Source: a virus
Virus record (IMG/VR): IMGVR_UViG_3300035670_000887
Span: 1 to 31,714 of that record
Strand: one strand, 5' to 3'
Length of the DNA stretch: 31,714 nucleotides
The translations under genes were made by a program, and so were the position numbers. The notes below the pieces were generated by a model, which ran no database searches, was not told the origin of the DNA, and saw only the letters and a program-made list of their open reading frames with translations. Within the stretch, counting starts at the first letter, position 1; each line of letters opens with the position of its first letter. Below, piece after piece: positions 7,895-14,139 of this stretch.

Positions 7895-8392
7895 ATGACA
7901 GCACTTTGGATTAAGCGAGAGGATTTGGTGCGGCAGACCGCATTGGGTGGCAACGTAGACCAAGACAAGTACCTGCAATTTGTTAAGATTGCACAGGAAA
8001 TTCATATGCAGAATTATACAGGTACTCGCTTGTACAATAAAATCAGCAACGACATTATTGCTAACACTTTGGCAAATCCATACCTTGCCCTTGTAACGGA
8101 TTATTTGCAGCCTATGCTAATCCAATGGGCACTCGTAGAATACTTGCCGTTTGCTGCTTACACTATCGGCAACGGGGGTGTGTTCAAGCACAATTCGGAA
8201 AACTCTACAACGGCAGAGAAGGTAGAGGTAGACTACTTGGTGGGCAAGGCGAGGGACTTGGCGCAGTATTATACTGACAGGTTCATCACCTATATGAGCT
8301 ACAACCAAGCCACGTTCCCTGAATACTATCAAAACAACAATGCTGATGTCTTCCCCGATACGGACGCAAACTTCGCAAGCTGGGTACTCTAA
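7895..8392 (+). CDS. Head-tail connector-like structural protein
   Basis: A 165-residue, mostly helical protein following the portal by 10 bases. The N-terminus ALWIKREDLVRQTALGGNVD and the helix YLQFVKIAQEIHMQNYTGT resemble DUF6712-type connector proteins that commonly follow the portal in Bacteroidota phages. The C-terminus is Asn/Asp-rich. It probably completes the neck. The family assignment is from memory of the N-terminal pattern and from the position after the portal. Confidence 0.6.
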   Translation: MTALWIKREDLVRQTALGGNVDQDKYLQFVKIAQEIHMQNYTGTRLYNKISNDIIANTLANPYLALVTDYLQPMLIQWALVEYLPFAAYTIGNGGVFKHNSENSTTAEKVEVDYLVGKARDLAQYYTDRFITYMSYNQATFPEYYQNNNADVFPDTDANFASWVL

Positions 8393-8468
8393 AAAGCAGT
8401 ACGAACCAAAGAAGAGCAATGTAGTGAAGTTAAAAAGTTATTTAAAGGAGAAAGAGAAGAATGGCTAA
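8340..8468 (+). CDS. Possible small lysine-rich protein
   Basis: An open frame of 42 residues overlaps the end of the connector gene and the start of the 8461 gene. Its C-terminal half (YSKKQYEPKKSNVVKLKSYL) is lysine-rich and looks like real protein, and it fills an otherwise empty 68-base gap. The start is uncertain: ATG 8340 or 8346. The AAAGGAGAAAGAG before 8461, which resembles a Shine-Dalgarno site, would be part of this coding sequence. Function is unknown. Confidence 0.4.
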   Translation: MLMSSPIRTQTSQAGYSKKQYEPKKSNVVKLKSYLKEKEKNG

Positions 8469-8781
8469 TCTGATTTCATGGGGCGTTGTGTATTGCTCTA
8501 CTTGGTTTGGTCAAGTAGACGAAACTACTTTGTCCATCCAGAACGAGAGCGCACCTCCTTGCTTTGCTCCTGCTAATGACATTGCAACATACTATTCAGA
8601 CCGAGTATTGGCTGATGGTGGTGTTGTAGAGGGCTACGACTGCTTGGTTGCTGCTCTTGAGGATTTGGGAGAGGATACCTACTACGACATCTTTGACACC
8701 TACATCCAGCGTATGACCGATGACGGAGCAACATTGGAGGGAGAAGAATGCTTGATTGACCAACTATTTATTTTGAACTGA
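8461..8781 (+). CDS. Small protein with two RVxxDGGxxEGxxC-type motifs
   Basis: This 106-residue protein contains two tandem copies of a module: residues 44-69 (YYSDRVLADGGVVEGYDCL) and residues 81-102 (YIQRMTDDGATLEGEECLID). Related copies are in the 5710 and 27482 proteins. The first 40 residues (WGVVYCSTWFG, then Ser/Pro-rich) may form the attachment part. It immediately precedes the fibre-like gene (TGATG overlap), so a receptor-binding or baseplate accessory role is plausible but unproven. An AAAGGAG-like stretch lies 8-14 bases upstream. Confidence 0.6.
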   Translation: MANLISWGVVYCSTWFGQVDETTLSIQNESAPPCFAPANDIATYYSDRVLADGGVVEGYDCLVAALEDLGEDTYYDIFDTYIQRMTDDGATLEGEECLIDQLFILN

Positions 8782-10589
8782 TGAGTTATTTTGACGATGC
8801 CAGCTTGGTAATGATTCCAAGCGGTTACAAAGACCAGAAGGTGTACTCCGTTAAGCCTTTGGATGGTTCAGGGGATTTAACCTTTACCCGTGCCAGCGAT
8901 GCCACCCGAGTGGCTTCTAACGGCCTTATTGAGAAGGTGCGGACGAATCTTGTTTTGCAGAGCAACAACTTTAGTAGCGCATCTTGGACAAACAATGCGC
9001 TGGTAACGCCAAACAACCAAACAAGCCCAGACGGGACTTTGGATGCTGATACATTTACTGCTGACGGCACAAATTCTGGTATACTTCAAGTTGTAGCAGT
9101 TACAAATGTTCCGCACACTTTTAGCATCTATGCAAAGGCTGGAACTTATTCTATTTTTAGAATTGTAAACCTTTCAAGTTTAACAAATGCCGCTTGGTTT
9201 GATTTATCAACTAACACAACTGGAAACCAAGTAGGTGGTACTTCAAAGATTGAGGCGGTAGGCAACGGATGGTATCGCTGCTCGTATTCTACCAATTTGC
9301 CAAATACATCCGCTGGTTCGCAAGGCTTTGTTTTGTCTGATGCTATGGGTTCAACGGGAGGCGTTCCAAGCGGCTCAACTATGTATTTTTGGAAGGCCCA
9401 AATTGAAACGGGCGACATTGCAACAGACCCGATTACTACTTTGGGGACCGCAGTAAGCGTTGGCCCCGTTAGTGGGTTACCCCGTTTGGACTACTTGAAT
9501 AGTACTTGCCCTCGCCTGTTGCTTGAGCCGCAGCGGAGCAACATTGCCCTATACTCCGAGCAGTTTGACAATGCGGATTGGACTAAACTAAACGCAACTG
9601 TAACGGCTAACCAAACGCAAGACCCGACTGGGTACGATGGTGCTGACAAGTTAATTCAAACTACCGCAACGGCAGAACATAGCATTTACAATACCATAAG
9701 CGTAACAAGTGGCACAACCTATGCGGGTAGCGTTTTCTTGAAGATGGGCGATGGCTCTACCTCGTGGCGATATGCTCAAGTGCGTTTCCGAAATGGCGGC
9801 TTTGGTACTGGCGGTGGTGTTGTCGTAGACCTTTTAAATGGGGCTATAACTTACTCAAGCGGCCTTGCCTCAAGTTCTATTGAATCCTACGGCAACGGAT
9901 GGTATCGTGTTTCTATTGTACAAGCGTCAACAGTTACCAGCGCAAGCGCTGGTATTGTGGTGGCGTTTAATGATACGAGCAATTCGTTTAGCGTTTCTTT
10001 TGCTGGAGATACCAACGCCAATATGTTCCTATTTGGGGCGCAGATTGAAGCGGGAAGCTATTCAACATCCTACCTCAACACCCTATCCACAAGCGTGACC
10101 CGTGTGGCGGATTCTGCTTCTAAAACGGGCATAAGCTCGCTTATCGGGCAGACGGAGGGGACTGTATTTCTTGAGTTTGAAATTAGCACAAACACGGGAT
10201 TCAATAGTCAATATCCCGCTTTGATTGATATATCAGACGGAACATCAAGCAATAGATTCAGTTTATTATTAAATAATGCATCTTTTTCGCCTGCAAAGCT
10301 TCAGTTGTTTGTGGTGAATGGTTCAGCTACTCAAGCATCTATAACGGCTTCAGCTTCAATTACAACTGGACGGCATAAGGTGGCATTCGCATACGCATTA
10401 AACAACTATGCTGTTTATATGGATGGGGTATTAATTGGAACCGACACTTCGGCAACAGTACCCGCTTGTAGCAAGGTAGCGTTGACAAATTTTGACGGAA
10501 CCTTTGTCGCAGAAAATAAAACAAGCCAAGCCCTACTATTCAAGACCCGTTTAACAAACGCCCAACTGGCAGAATTAACTACTTTGTAA
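8781..10589 (+). CDS. Fibre-like receptor-binding protein with duplicated carbohydrate-binding-like domains
   Basis: This 602-residue Ser/Thr/Asn-rich protein has three parts after an N-terminal LTFTRASDATRVASNGLIEK anchor-like segment. Two related beta domains (about 53-230 and 252-450) each start with RTNLVLQS or RSNIALYS, contain a GNGWYR motif, and end with a FWKAQIETG or LFGAQIEAG strand. The C-terminal part (about 455-602) looks like a LamG/concanavalin-type sandwich (VFLEFEIS, GRHKVAFAYALNNYAVYMDG). Such domains bind sugars, so the protein probably recognises a surface glycan. A 17-base DNA repeat (9261-9277 and 9891-9907) marks the duplication. It overlaps the preceding stop (TGATG). 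Confidence 0.65.
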   Translation: MSYFDDASLVMIPSGYKDQKVYSVKPLDGSGDLTFTRASDATRVASNGLIEKVRTNLVLQSNNFSSASWTNNALVTPNNQTSPDGTLDADTFTADGTNSGILQVVAVTNVPHTFSIYAKAGTYSIFRIVNLSSLTNAAWFDLSTNTTGNQVGGTSKIEAVGNGWYRCSYSTNLPNTSAGSQGFVLSDAMGSTGGVPSGSTMYFWKAQIETGDIATDPITTLGTAVSVGPVSGLPRLDYLNSTCPRLLLEPQRSNIALYSEQFDNADWTKLNATVTANQTQDPTGYDGADKLIQTTATAEHSIYNTISVTSGTTYAGSVFLKMGDGSTSWRYAQVRFRNGGFGTGGGVVVDLLNGAITYSSGLASSSIESYGNGWYRVSIVQASTVTSASAGIVVAFNDTSNSFSVSFAGDTNANMFLFGAQIEAGSYSTSYLNTLSTSVTRVADSASKTGISSLIGQTEGTVFLEFEISTNTGFNSQYPALIDISDGTSSNRFSLLLNNASFSPAKLQLFVVNGSATQASITASASITTGRHKVAFAYALNNYAVYMDGVLIGTDTSATVPACSKVALTNFDGTFVAENKTSQALLFKTRLTNAQLAELTTL

Positions 10590-10590
10590 T

Positions 10591-10953
10591 ATGACTTTCC
10601 GCAAGTACGAGTTCACGCCCACGCAATGGGCTACGGCAAAGGCCAAGATTCAAGTAACCCCCGAAGAAGGCGAACCAACGTGGGACGCTACCAAAGTGGT
10701 GGCGGTTGTGGAATTAGGCCACATTTGTTTGGAGCATAACGAGGAAGGCGAGTGCATCAACGCTTCGCCAAAGTATGCCGTTGACATTTTATGGACCGAC
10801 AAGCCCCTTACTACGAGCTTCGCTTCGTATGTGGTGTGGCCCGACCCTTGTGGCGTTCACGTCTTCGCTGGCTGGGAGCAAGCATACGCAGAAGAATACT
10901 GCAAGGCTAACCCCGAATACTGCCAACCTCCTGTTCCGCCTGTAACTGAATAA
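10591..10953 (+). CDS. Conserved-type small protein downstream of the fibre
   Basis: A 120-residue acidic, aromatic-rich protein starting one base after the fibre stop. Features are FTPTQWATAKAKIQ at the start, a mid-region VVAVVELGHIC and VDILWTDKPL, a PCGVHVFAGW segment and a Pro-rich end. Five cysteines are present. Its position suggests a fibre chaperone or tail accessory protein. I do not recognise a family with a known function. Confidence 0.6.
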   Translation: MTFRKYEFTPTQWATAKAKIQVTPEEGEPTWDATKVVAVVELGHICLEHNEEGECINASPKYAVDILWTDKPLTTSFASYVVWPDPCGVHVFAGWEQAYAEEYCKANPEYCQPPVPPVTE

Positions 10954-10955
10954 CG

Positions 10956-11132
10956 ATGACAAAGGAATCCGCAGATAGCGTTATCACCTCTTGGTCGCTG
11001 ACAGGAGCAGGATTGCTCGTTAGCTACGCACATCAGGCGTTAGGTCTGATGGTTCTATTGGCATCACTTGCTTACACCTTGTGGAAGTGGCGCAGAGATT
11101 GGCTTCGTGAAAAGAATCGCAATGTTGATTGA
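10956..11132 (+). CDS. Small membrane protein, holin candidate
   Basis: A 58-residue protein with a hydrophobic stretch (about 15-43, including GLMVLLASLAYTLW) and a strongly basic C-terminus (KWRRDWLREKNRN). The size, charge pattern and position at the head of the amidase cluster fit a holin or antiholin. It overlaps the next membrane protein gene by 11 bases in another frame. Confidence 0.55.
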   Translation: MTKESADSVITSWSLTGAGLLVSYAHQALGLMVLLASLAYTLWKWRRDWLREKNRNVD

Positions 11133-11307
11133 GCGTATTTGGAAAGACCCAAAGACAACAGTATTAGGCCTGCTTATCGTAGGCCTTTGCTTTGTTCTGG
11201 TCTTTTTTGAGAAGGCTTCGCTTACGGAGGTATCTGCGTTCCTGATGGGAGCGTTTGCCCTGTTGTTCCTAAAAGACCCTAAAGATGAAAAAGCAGGTAG
11301 TAAGTAA
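11122..11307 (+). CDS. Two-pass small membrane protein, holin candidate
   Basis: A 61-residue protein with two hydrophobic segments (VLGLLIVGLCFVLVFF and VSAFLMGAFALLFL) joined by a short polar loop, and a charged C-terminus. This is a typical class II holin shape. ATG 11122 is preferred over an upstream in-frame start because the upstream residues overlap the previous gene and are not membrane-like. The gene overlaps both neighbours and precedes the amidase. Confidence 0.6.
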   Translation: MLIERIWKDPKTTVLGLLIVGLCFVLVFFEKASLTEVSAFLMGAFALLFLKDPKDEKAGSK

Positions 11308-11410
11308 CCACGTCAGCAAGAGCAAGAAGCGAGGCAAGCATTCAAAGAGCGCAAGCAGCAACAAGCGGAGCAAGAACTACAAGAAATCATATCAGGGACA
11401 AGGAAGATGA
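11285..11410 (+). CDS. Small highly basic protein
   Basis: A 41-residue protein rich in Lys, Ser and Arg (SKSKKRGKHSKSASSNKRSK, ending YKKSYQGQGR). I recall this composition and QGQGR-type end from Bacteroidota phages, but no function is known to me. The stop overlaps the amidase start by ATGA, which supports translation. It could bind nucleic acid or envelope polyanions. Confidence 0.55.
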   Translation: MKKQVVSNHVSKSKKRGKHSKSASSNKRSKNYKKSYQGQGR

Positions 11411-11820
11411 GAACTCTCAATCGCATCATCCTCCACTGCACCGCTACTCCCGAAGGCAAGCATTTTGACGTTGACACCATCCGCAGATGGCACGTCAAGG
11501 ACAGGGGTTGGAAAGACATCGGCTATCACTACGTCATCTACCTTGATGGCTCGGTACACGAAGGCCGACCCATTGAACAGGCAGGAGCGCATACAAGCGG
11601 TCACAACAAAGATTCCATCGGCATAGTTTACGTTGGTGGGTGTGATGCCAAGATGAAGGCGAAGGACACTTTGAACGAAGCACAAGAAGTTGCGATGGTT
11701 AATTTGATACAGGCATTGCGAGCAGCACACGGAGAGCTATCCCTTCATGGACACAACGAGTACGCAAACAAGGCCTGCCCTTCGTTTAACGTCAAAACCA
11801 AATTCCATTGGCTTCTTTAG
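11407..11820 (+). CDS. N-acetylmuramoyl-L-alanine amidase (endolysin)
   Basis: This 137-residue zinc amidase of the T7 lysozyme / Amidase_2 type cleaves the bond between N-acetylmuramic acid and L-alanine in peptidoglycan for host lysis. Zinc ligands are His10 (IILHCTAT), His116 and Cys124 (HGHNEYANKACPSF); the His-Cys spacing of eight matches T7 lysozyme. Tyr40 in DIGYHYVI matches the conserved active-site tyrosine. There is no signal peptide or binding domain, so export should depend on the holin. It is in an operon with the holin candidates and spanin-like gene. Confidence 0.9.
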   Translation: MRTLNRIILHCTATPEGKHFDVDTIRRWHVKDRGWKDIGYHYVIYLDGSVHEGRPIEQAGAHTSGHNKDSIGIVYVGGCDAKMKAKDTLNEAQEVAMVNLIQALRAAHGELSLHGHNEYANKACPSFNVKTKFHWLL

Positions 11821-11906
11821 AGGACTTCATCAACGATTTAGAAAATGCGCCACAACCGACTTGCAACATTGACAATCCTGACGAGTGTACTTCTTGCGGC
11901 AGTTAG
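11808..11906 (+). CDS. Possible small acidic CxxC protein overlapping amidase and spanin genes
   Basis: An open frame of 32 residues starts with TTG at 11808, overlaps the last 13 bases of the amidase gene and runs 62 bases into the spanin gene. The sequence (LEDFINDLENAPQPTCNIDN, then DECTSCGS) is acidic and ends in a CxxC, a composition unlikely for noise. It bridges the 24-base gap between amidase and spanin. The start codon and reality are uncertain. Confidence 0.4.
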   Translation: MASLEDFINDLENAPQPTCNIDNPDECTSCGS

Positions 11907-12243
11907 TGGATGCAATTCTGCCAAACCTATCCTCGAGAGTGTAATTGTAAGGGACACGGTAATTGTAACGGAAACAAGGTACCTCATAGACACGCTGGAG
12001 GTGATGAAGGACACCGTGATATACCAAGACAAGGTTCGGGTGCAGTTTCAGTACATCGACCGAAAGGTCGTGGTTGAGGCAGCTTGTGAGCCTGATACCA
12101 TCCGCATCACCCAAACCAAGATTGTGGCGAAGCAAGAGCCGAAGGTCAAGAAGTGGACTTTGGAATCGTACTTGGGAGCTTTGGCTTTCATCTTGACGTT
12201 TGCCTACCTCATCAAGCGGTGGATTGACAAACTGACGGAATAA
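11845..12243 (+). CDS. Spanin-like lipoprotein (possible u-spanin)
   Basis: This 132-residue protein has an N-terminal signal (RLATLTILTSVLLAAVSGC) with a lipobox ending at Cys23 and a periplasmic beta/coil stretch with repeated Val/Thr/Asp. Near residues 107-125 is a C-terminal membrane segment (YLGALAFILTFAYLI) followed by KRW. Outer-membrane lipoprotein plus inner-membrane anchor in one chain is the layout of a unimolecular spanin such as phage T1 gp11. Spanins fuse the two membranes in the last step of lysis of Gram-negative hosts. Its position after the amidase agrees. The homology is structural, not by sequence. Confidence 0.65.
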   Translation: MRHNRLATLTILTSVLLAAVSGCNSAKPILESVIVRDTVIVTETRYLIDTLEVMKDTVIYQDKVRVQFQYIDRKVVVEAACEPDTIRITQTKIVAKQEPKVKKWTLESYLGALAFILTFAYLIKRWIDKLTE

Positions 12244-12343
12244 GCCCGTAGAGGGCATTTATATGCGTTCTAATACACTTTCTACCAAAAGTGGGATGGT
12301 TGTATGGTTTCGCATATAATAGTGGCTTAAATCAAAGATTCCC

Positions 12344-12374
12344 TTCTTTTTCTTTGTTTAGTTTCTTTTTCTTT
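12344..12374. repeat. Polypyrimidine direct repeat
   Basis: TTCTTTTTCTTT occurs at 12344-12355 and again at 12363-12374 within a purine-free-like + strand tract. Such tracts occur at easily melted origins, but the role here is unknown. Confidence 0.7.
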
Positions 12375-12397
12375 CAAGTAGTTGGTAAAGTTATATG

Positions 12398-12422
12398 TTG
12401 ACTTACTTGATAGTTAAGTCAA
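12398..12422. repeat. Inverted repeat TTGACTTA / TAAGTCAA
   Basis: Perfect eight-base arms at 12398-12405 and 12415-12422 separated by nine bases. The size suits a dimeric DNA-binding protein or a small hairpin. Confidence 0.75.
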
Positions 12423-12430
12423 GTTATAGT

Positions 12431-12464
12431 TTAACTAACTTAAGTAAGTAAGTTAAGTAAGTTG
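12431..12464. repeat. Near-palindrome and tandem TAAG array
   Basis: TTAACTAACTTA at 12431-12442 is mirrored by TAAGTAAGTTAA at 12445-12456 with one mismatch and a two-base centre. The right arm runs into repeated TAAG units up to 12464. The same ACTTA/TAAGT words occur in the neighbouring inverted repeat, so a single factor could bind several sites. Confidence 0.7.
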
Positions 12465-12597
12465 TATAAAAAACTAAATAAACTTGACATACGCAAGTAC
12501 CTATGCATAGATTATGCTAATTTTTAATCATTCTAAATAGTGAACGACCATATTTTCATTTATTGGGATGACTTACCTTTGGGTAAACCATCAGAGA

Positions 12598-12882
12598 ATG
12601 AGCAAGACACCAACATACTACATCGGGAAAACACTCGGCATAGAGGCGAAGGATGTGGTGATGGACTTCCAACCTGACAACTACAATTTAGGTACGGCAC
12701 TCACCTACCTGATGCGAGCAGGAAAGAAGCCCAACAACCCCATCACCCAAGACATTCGCAAGGCTATCGCACACCTTGAGTTTGAATTAGAACGCCAAAT
12801 AAAGCAACAAACAACCGATGAGCATTCAGGAACAAGCGCAACAGGTCAAATCAACGATGTCAAGTATGCAGTACTATACTAA
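12598..12882 (+). CDS. DUF3310-like protein
   Basis: A 94-residue protein matching the DUF3310 pattern of phage nucleotide-kinase-like proteins: TYYIGKTLGIEAKDVVMDFQ near the start, then NLGTALTYLMRAGKK and DIRKAIAHLEFELERQI. Its biochemical role is not established. ATG 12598 is preferred over ATG 12568 because AAACCATCA, a variant of the early-gene leader motif, lies 4 bases upstream of AATG and the extra residues do not fit the family. It is the first gene of the early region and overlaps the next gene by 65 bases. Confidence 0.65.
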   Translation: MSKTPTYYIGKTLGIEAKDVVMDFQPDNYNLGTALTYLMRAGKKPNNPITQDIRKAIAHLEFELERQIKQQTTDEHSGTSATGQINDVKYAVLY

Positions 12883-13066
12883 CCCTGCCAAGCGCAGGAA
12901 GATTGACTTCTTGCTCGCTGAATGCGCTTCCCTGTTCGCCAACTGCGACTCCACCTACCAAGCTCGCCAAGAGGCGAAATACAAAGAGCAATCAATTCTT
13001 GCAGAAATCGCAAAGATTGATTACCACTTCGCCATCCAATGCGGGTACCTTCTACAGGACAACTAA
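12818..13066 (+). CDS. Hypothetical early protein
   Basis: An 82-residue soluble, helical protein, not recognised. Features are a Gln/Ser-rich N-terminus (MSIQEQAQQVKSTMSSMQYY), KRRKIDFLLAECASLFANC and a C-terminal helix with three aromatic residues. It overlaps the DUF3310-like gene (65 bases) and the resolvase gene (28 bases). These overlaps leave the start uncertain; a later ATG at 12860 or 12866 is possible and would reduce the overlap. Confidence 0.5.
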   Translation: MSIQEQAQQVKSTMSSMQYYTNPAKRRKIDFLLAECASLFANCDSTYQARQEAKYKEQSILAEIAKIDYHFAIQCGYLLQDN

Positions 13067-13425
13067 AGTCCTACCACGTTGTGGTGGGCAAGGTTCCGAG
13101 CCTCAACGCCTTCTACGCATCAAAGCATTGGACGGTACGAGCAAAGGCAAAGGACAAGCATTGTGCTGAAGTGTTGCAACAATTGCAAGAGTACGACTGC
13201 GTACCCATTCACCACGTCTACATCACCTGCAAGGTCAACTACCGCTACGACATAGACAATTCCATTATGGCGGTCAAGTTTGCCCTTGATGCGTTCCGCA
13301 AATGGGGAGGAGTCAAGGACGATTCAAGAGCCTACGTCCGAAAGCTCAAACTGGAACACGACCCAGAGATTCACCCCGACACCGCAGAAATTACGTTTCA
13401 GGGTTTGGTGGTTGAGCAAAGTTGA
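13039..13425 (+). CDS. RusA-like Holliday junction resolvase
   Basis: This 128-residue protein fits RusA-type endonucleases, which resolve branched DNA formed during phage recombination and before packaging. The signature is RYDIDNSIMAVKFALDAF with Asp71, Asp73, Asn74 and Lys80, followed by Asp94-Asp95 (GVKDDSRAY). This spacing resembles the catalytic Asp70, Asp72, Lys76 and Asp91 of E. coli RusA. The N-terminus VPSLNAFYASKHWTVRAKAK also fits the family. The start may be later than ATG 13039, which overlaps the previous gene by 28 bases. It acts with the exonuclease, SSB-like and ATPase proteins encoded nearby. Confidence 0.7.
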   Translation: MRVPSTGQLKSYHVVVGKVPSLNAFYASKHWTVRAKAKDKHCAEVLQQLQEYDCVPIHHVYITCKVNYRYDIDNSIMAVKFALDAFRKWGGVKDDSRAYVRKLKLEHDPEIHPDTAEITFQGLVVEQS

Positions 13426-13434
13426 TTATATTTG
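13405..13434 (+). promoter_or_regulatory. Bacteroidota-type promoter before the SSB-like operon
   Basis: TTG at 13405-13407 (in TTTG), 19 bases, then TATATTTG at 13427-13434. It overlaps the end of the resolvase gene and lies 25 bases before the ATG of the next gene, an ideal position. Confidence 0.65.
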
Positions 13435-13445
13435 TCCTGTCAACT

Positions 13446-13456
13446 AAAACCAATCA
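13446..13456 (+). promoter_or_regulatory. Early-gene leader motif, copy 1
   Basis: AAAACCAATCA two bases before ATG 13459. It is one of five identical 11-base copies, plus one partial copy, each directly upstream of an early start codon. It does not resemble a Shine-Dalgarno site. Confidence 0.6.
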
Positions 13457-13458
13457 TT

Positions 13459-13599
13459 ATGACACTTAACCTCTCACAGGACACCTACTCCCAAGCATTA
13501 GTTGCGCAGCAGGCGCAAATCCAAGCACTCCAAAACAAAGTACAAGAGCTTGAAGCCAAGATTCAAGTACTGGAGCAGCAATCTCATCTATTCATTTAA
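13459..13599 (+). CDS. Small coiled-coil protein
   Basis: A 46-residue protein with a clear leucine-zipper-like helix (IQALQNKVQELEAKIQVLEQ). It has no other domain. The gene has its own promoter at 13405-13434 and a leader motif two bases before the ATG. Its stop shares the A-run of the leader of the SSB-like gene. It may act as an oligomerisation partner or regulator; function is unknown. Confidence 0.6.
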   Translation: MTLNLSQDTYSQALVAQQAQIQALQNKVQELEAKIQVLEQQSHLFI

Positions 13600-13608
13600 A
13601 ACCAATCA
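13598..13608 (+). promoter_or_regulatory. Early-gene leader motif, copy 2
   Basis: AAAACCAATCA starting in the TAA stop of the previous gene and five bases before ATG 13614 of the SSB-like gene. Confidence 0.6.
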
Positions 13609-13613
13609 ATACA

Positions 13614-14051
13614 ATGGCTAAAATCGTAAGCATCACGCCCAAAGGGCAATGGCAAGACCTGTTCAAGTTAGAAATCCGTTTTGACAACGGTGACTTCGGA
13701 ACGGCATTCGCCAAATCACCAACTCCCTCCTACGCAGTAGGCGATGAGGTGGACTACACCAAAAACGAAAAGGGTACTATCAAAATCAACAAGCCTTTCG
13801 GAGGCGGCTTTGGTGGCGGTAGCACCCCGAGCTACACTCCCAGCTACGGAGGCGCAAAGAGCGATGACCGTTCTGCCAGCATCATTCGTCAGGTTGCTCT
13901 CAAGGCAGCAGTTGAGTACGCTTGTGCAGCAGGCCACGATGTAAACACCATCCTCGCCAACGCAGCAACATTCAATGAGTGGATGAACGGTAACCAATCA
14001 ACCGCCACTCATCAAGAGCATTTCGCTACACGCAACGAGAGTCCGTTCTGA
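13614..14051 (+). CDS. Single-stranded DNA-binding protein-like (OB-fold)
   Basis: This 145-residue protein has an N-terminal OB-fold-like domain (about 1-62: KIVSITPKGQWQDLFKLEIR, then FDNGDFGTAF, VGDEVDYT, GTIKI). A Gly/Ser/Tyr-rich linker (63-83) and a helical region (85-125, SIIRQVALKAAVEYACAAG) follow. The end, ATRNESPF, resembles the acidic-proline-phenylalanine tip by which SSB proteins recruit partners. It is placed directly before the RecA/DnaB-type ATPase and ends just before a strong terminator. I know similar OB-plus-helix proteins in other phages as putative SSBs; the call is by architecture rather than sequence identity. Confidence 0.6.
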   Translation: MAKIVSITPKGQWQDLFKLEIRFDNGDFGTAFAKSPTPSYAVGDEVDYTKNEKGTIKINKPFGGGFGGGSTPSYTPSYGGAKSDDRSASIIRQVALKAAVEYACAAGHDVNTILANAATFNEWMNGNQSTATHQEHFATRNESPF

Positions 14052-14076
14052 TTGGTTTCTTCGGACGTTGCGTAAG

Positions 14077-14100
14077 AGCCTCCTTCGGGAGGCTTTTTTT
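14077..14100 (+). terminator. Strong rho-independent terminator
   Basis: AGCCTCC, a TTCG tetraloop and GGAGGCT form a perfect stem, followed by TTTTTTT. It ends the SSB-like transcript just upstream of the next promoter element. Confidence 0.92.
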
Positions 14101-14107
14101 ATTGGAA

Positions 14108-14115
14108 TATGTTTG
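14108..14115 (+). promoter_or_regulatory. Candidate promoter -7 element
   Basis: TATGTTTG matches TAnnTTTG and follows the terminator directly, 24 bases before ATG 14140. No TTG lies 17-23 bases upstream, so the -33 part is missing or replaced by an activator. Confidence 0.45.
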
Positions 14116-14127
14116 TATATTAGCCGT

Positions 14128-14135
14128 ACCAATCA
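14128..14135 (+). promoter_or_regulatory. Early-gene leader motif, partial copy 3
   Basis: ACCAATCA four bases before ATG 14140; the upstream A-run of the full 11-base motif is replaced by GT. An inverted copy (CTGATTGG, 14048-14055) lies on the other side of the terminator. Confidence 0.5.
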
Positions 14136-14139
14136 GAAT

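Larger units (their letters stand above)
12244..12597. other. AT-rich non-coding region with direct and inverted repeats
   Basis: About 350 bases with no convincing gene, between the lysis and early genes. It holds a weak GCCC/GGGC hairpin at the left end and a pyrimidine tract with a 12-base direct repeat. It also has two inverted repeats built from ACTTA/TAAGT, a tandem TAAG array, a TTGACA at 12484-12489 and a 10-base palindrome CTATGCATAG at 12501-12510. It may contain early promoters, operators or a replication origin. No clear TAnnTTTG promoter was found. Confidence 0.7.

Noticed and set aside
8448-8460. AAAGGAGAAAGAG as a Shine-Dalgarno site for the 8461 gene
   Set aside because: Such sites are almost absent elsewhere in the window and this one is explained by the Lys/Glu codons of a likely small overlapping frame.
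12484-12525. TTGACA with a sigma-70-like -10 in the gene-free region
   Set aside because: No TATAAT-like hexamer lies at 16-18 bases, and the host type uses TAnnTTTG; only TAATTTTT is near.
12540-12677. GTG-started 45-codon frame overlapping the DUF3310-like gene
   Set aside because: The first third looks protein-like, but the rest is only a shadow of the DUF3310-like gene and there is no independent support.
13990-14003. AACCAATCAA inside the SSB-like coding sequence
   Set aside because: No start codon follows at the usual distance, so it is not counted as a leader motif copy.
14068-14139. Upstream ATG for the ATPase gene
   Set aside because: It lies before a strong terminator and promoter element; ATG 14140 has a leader motif.
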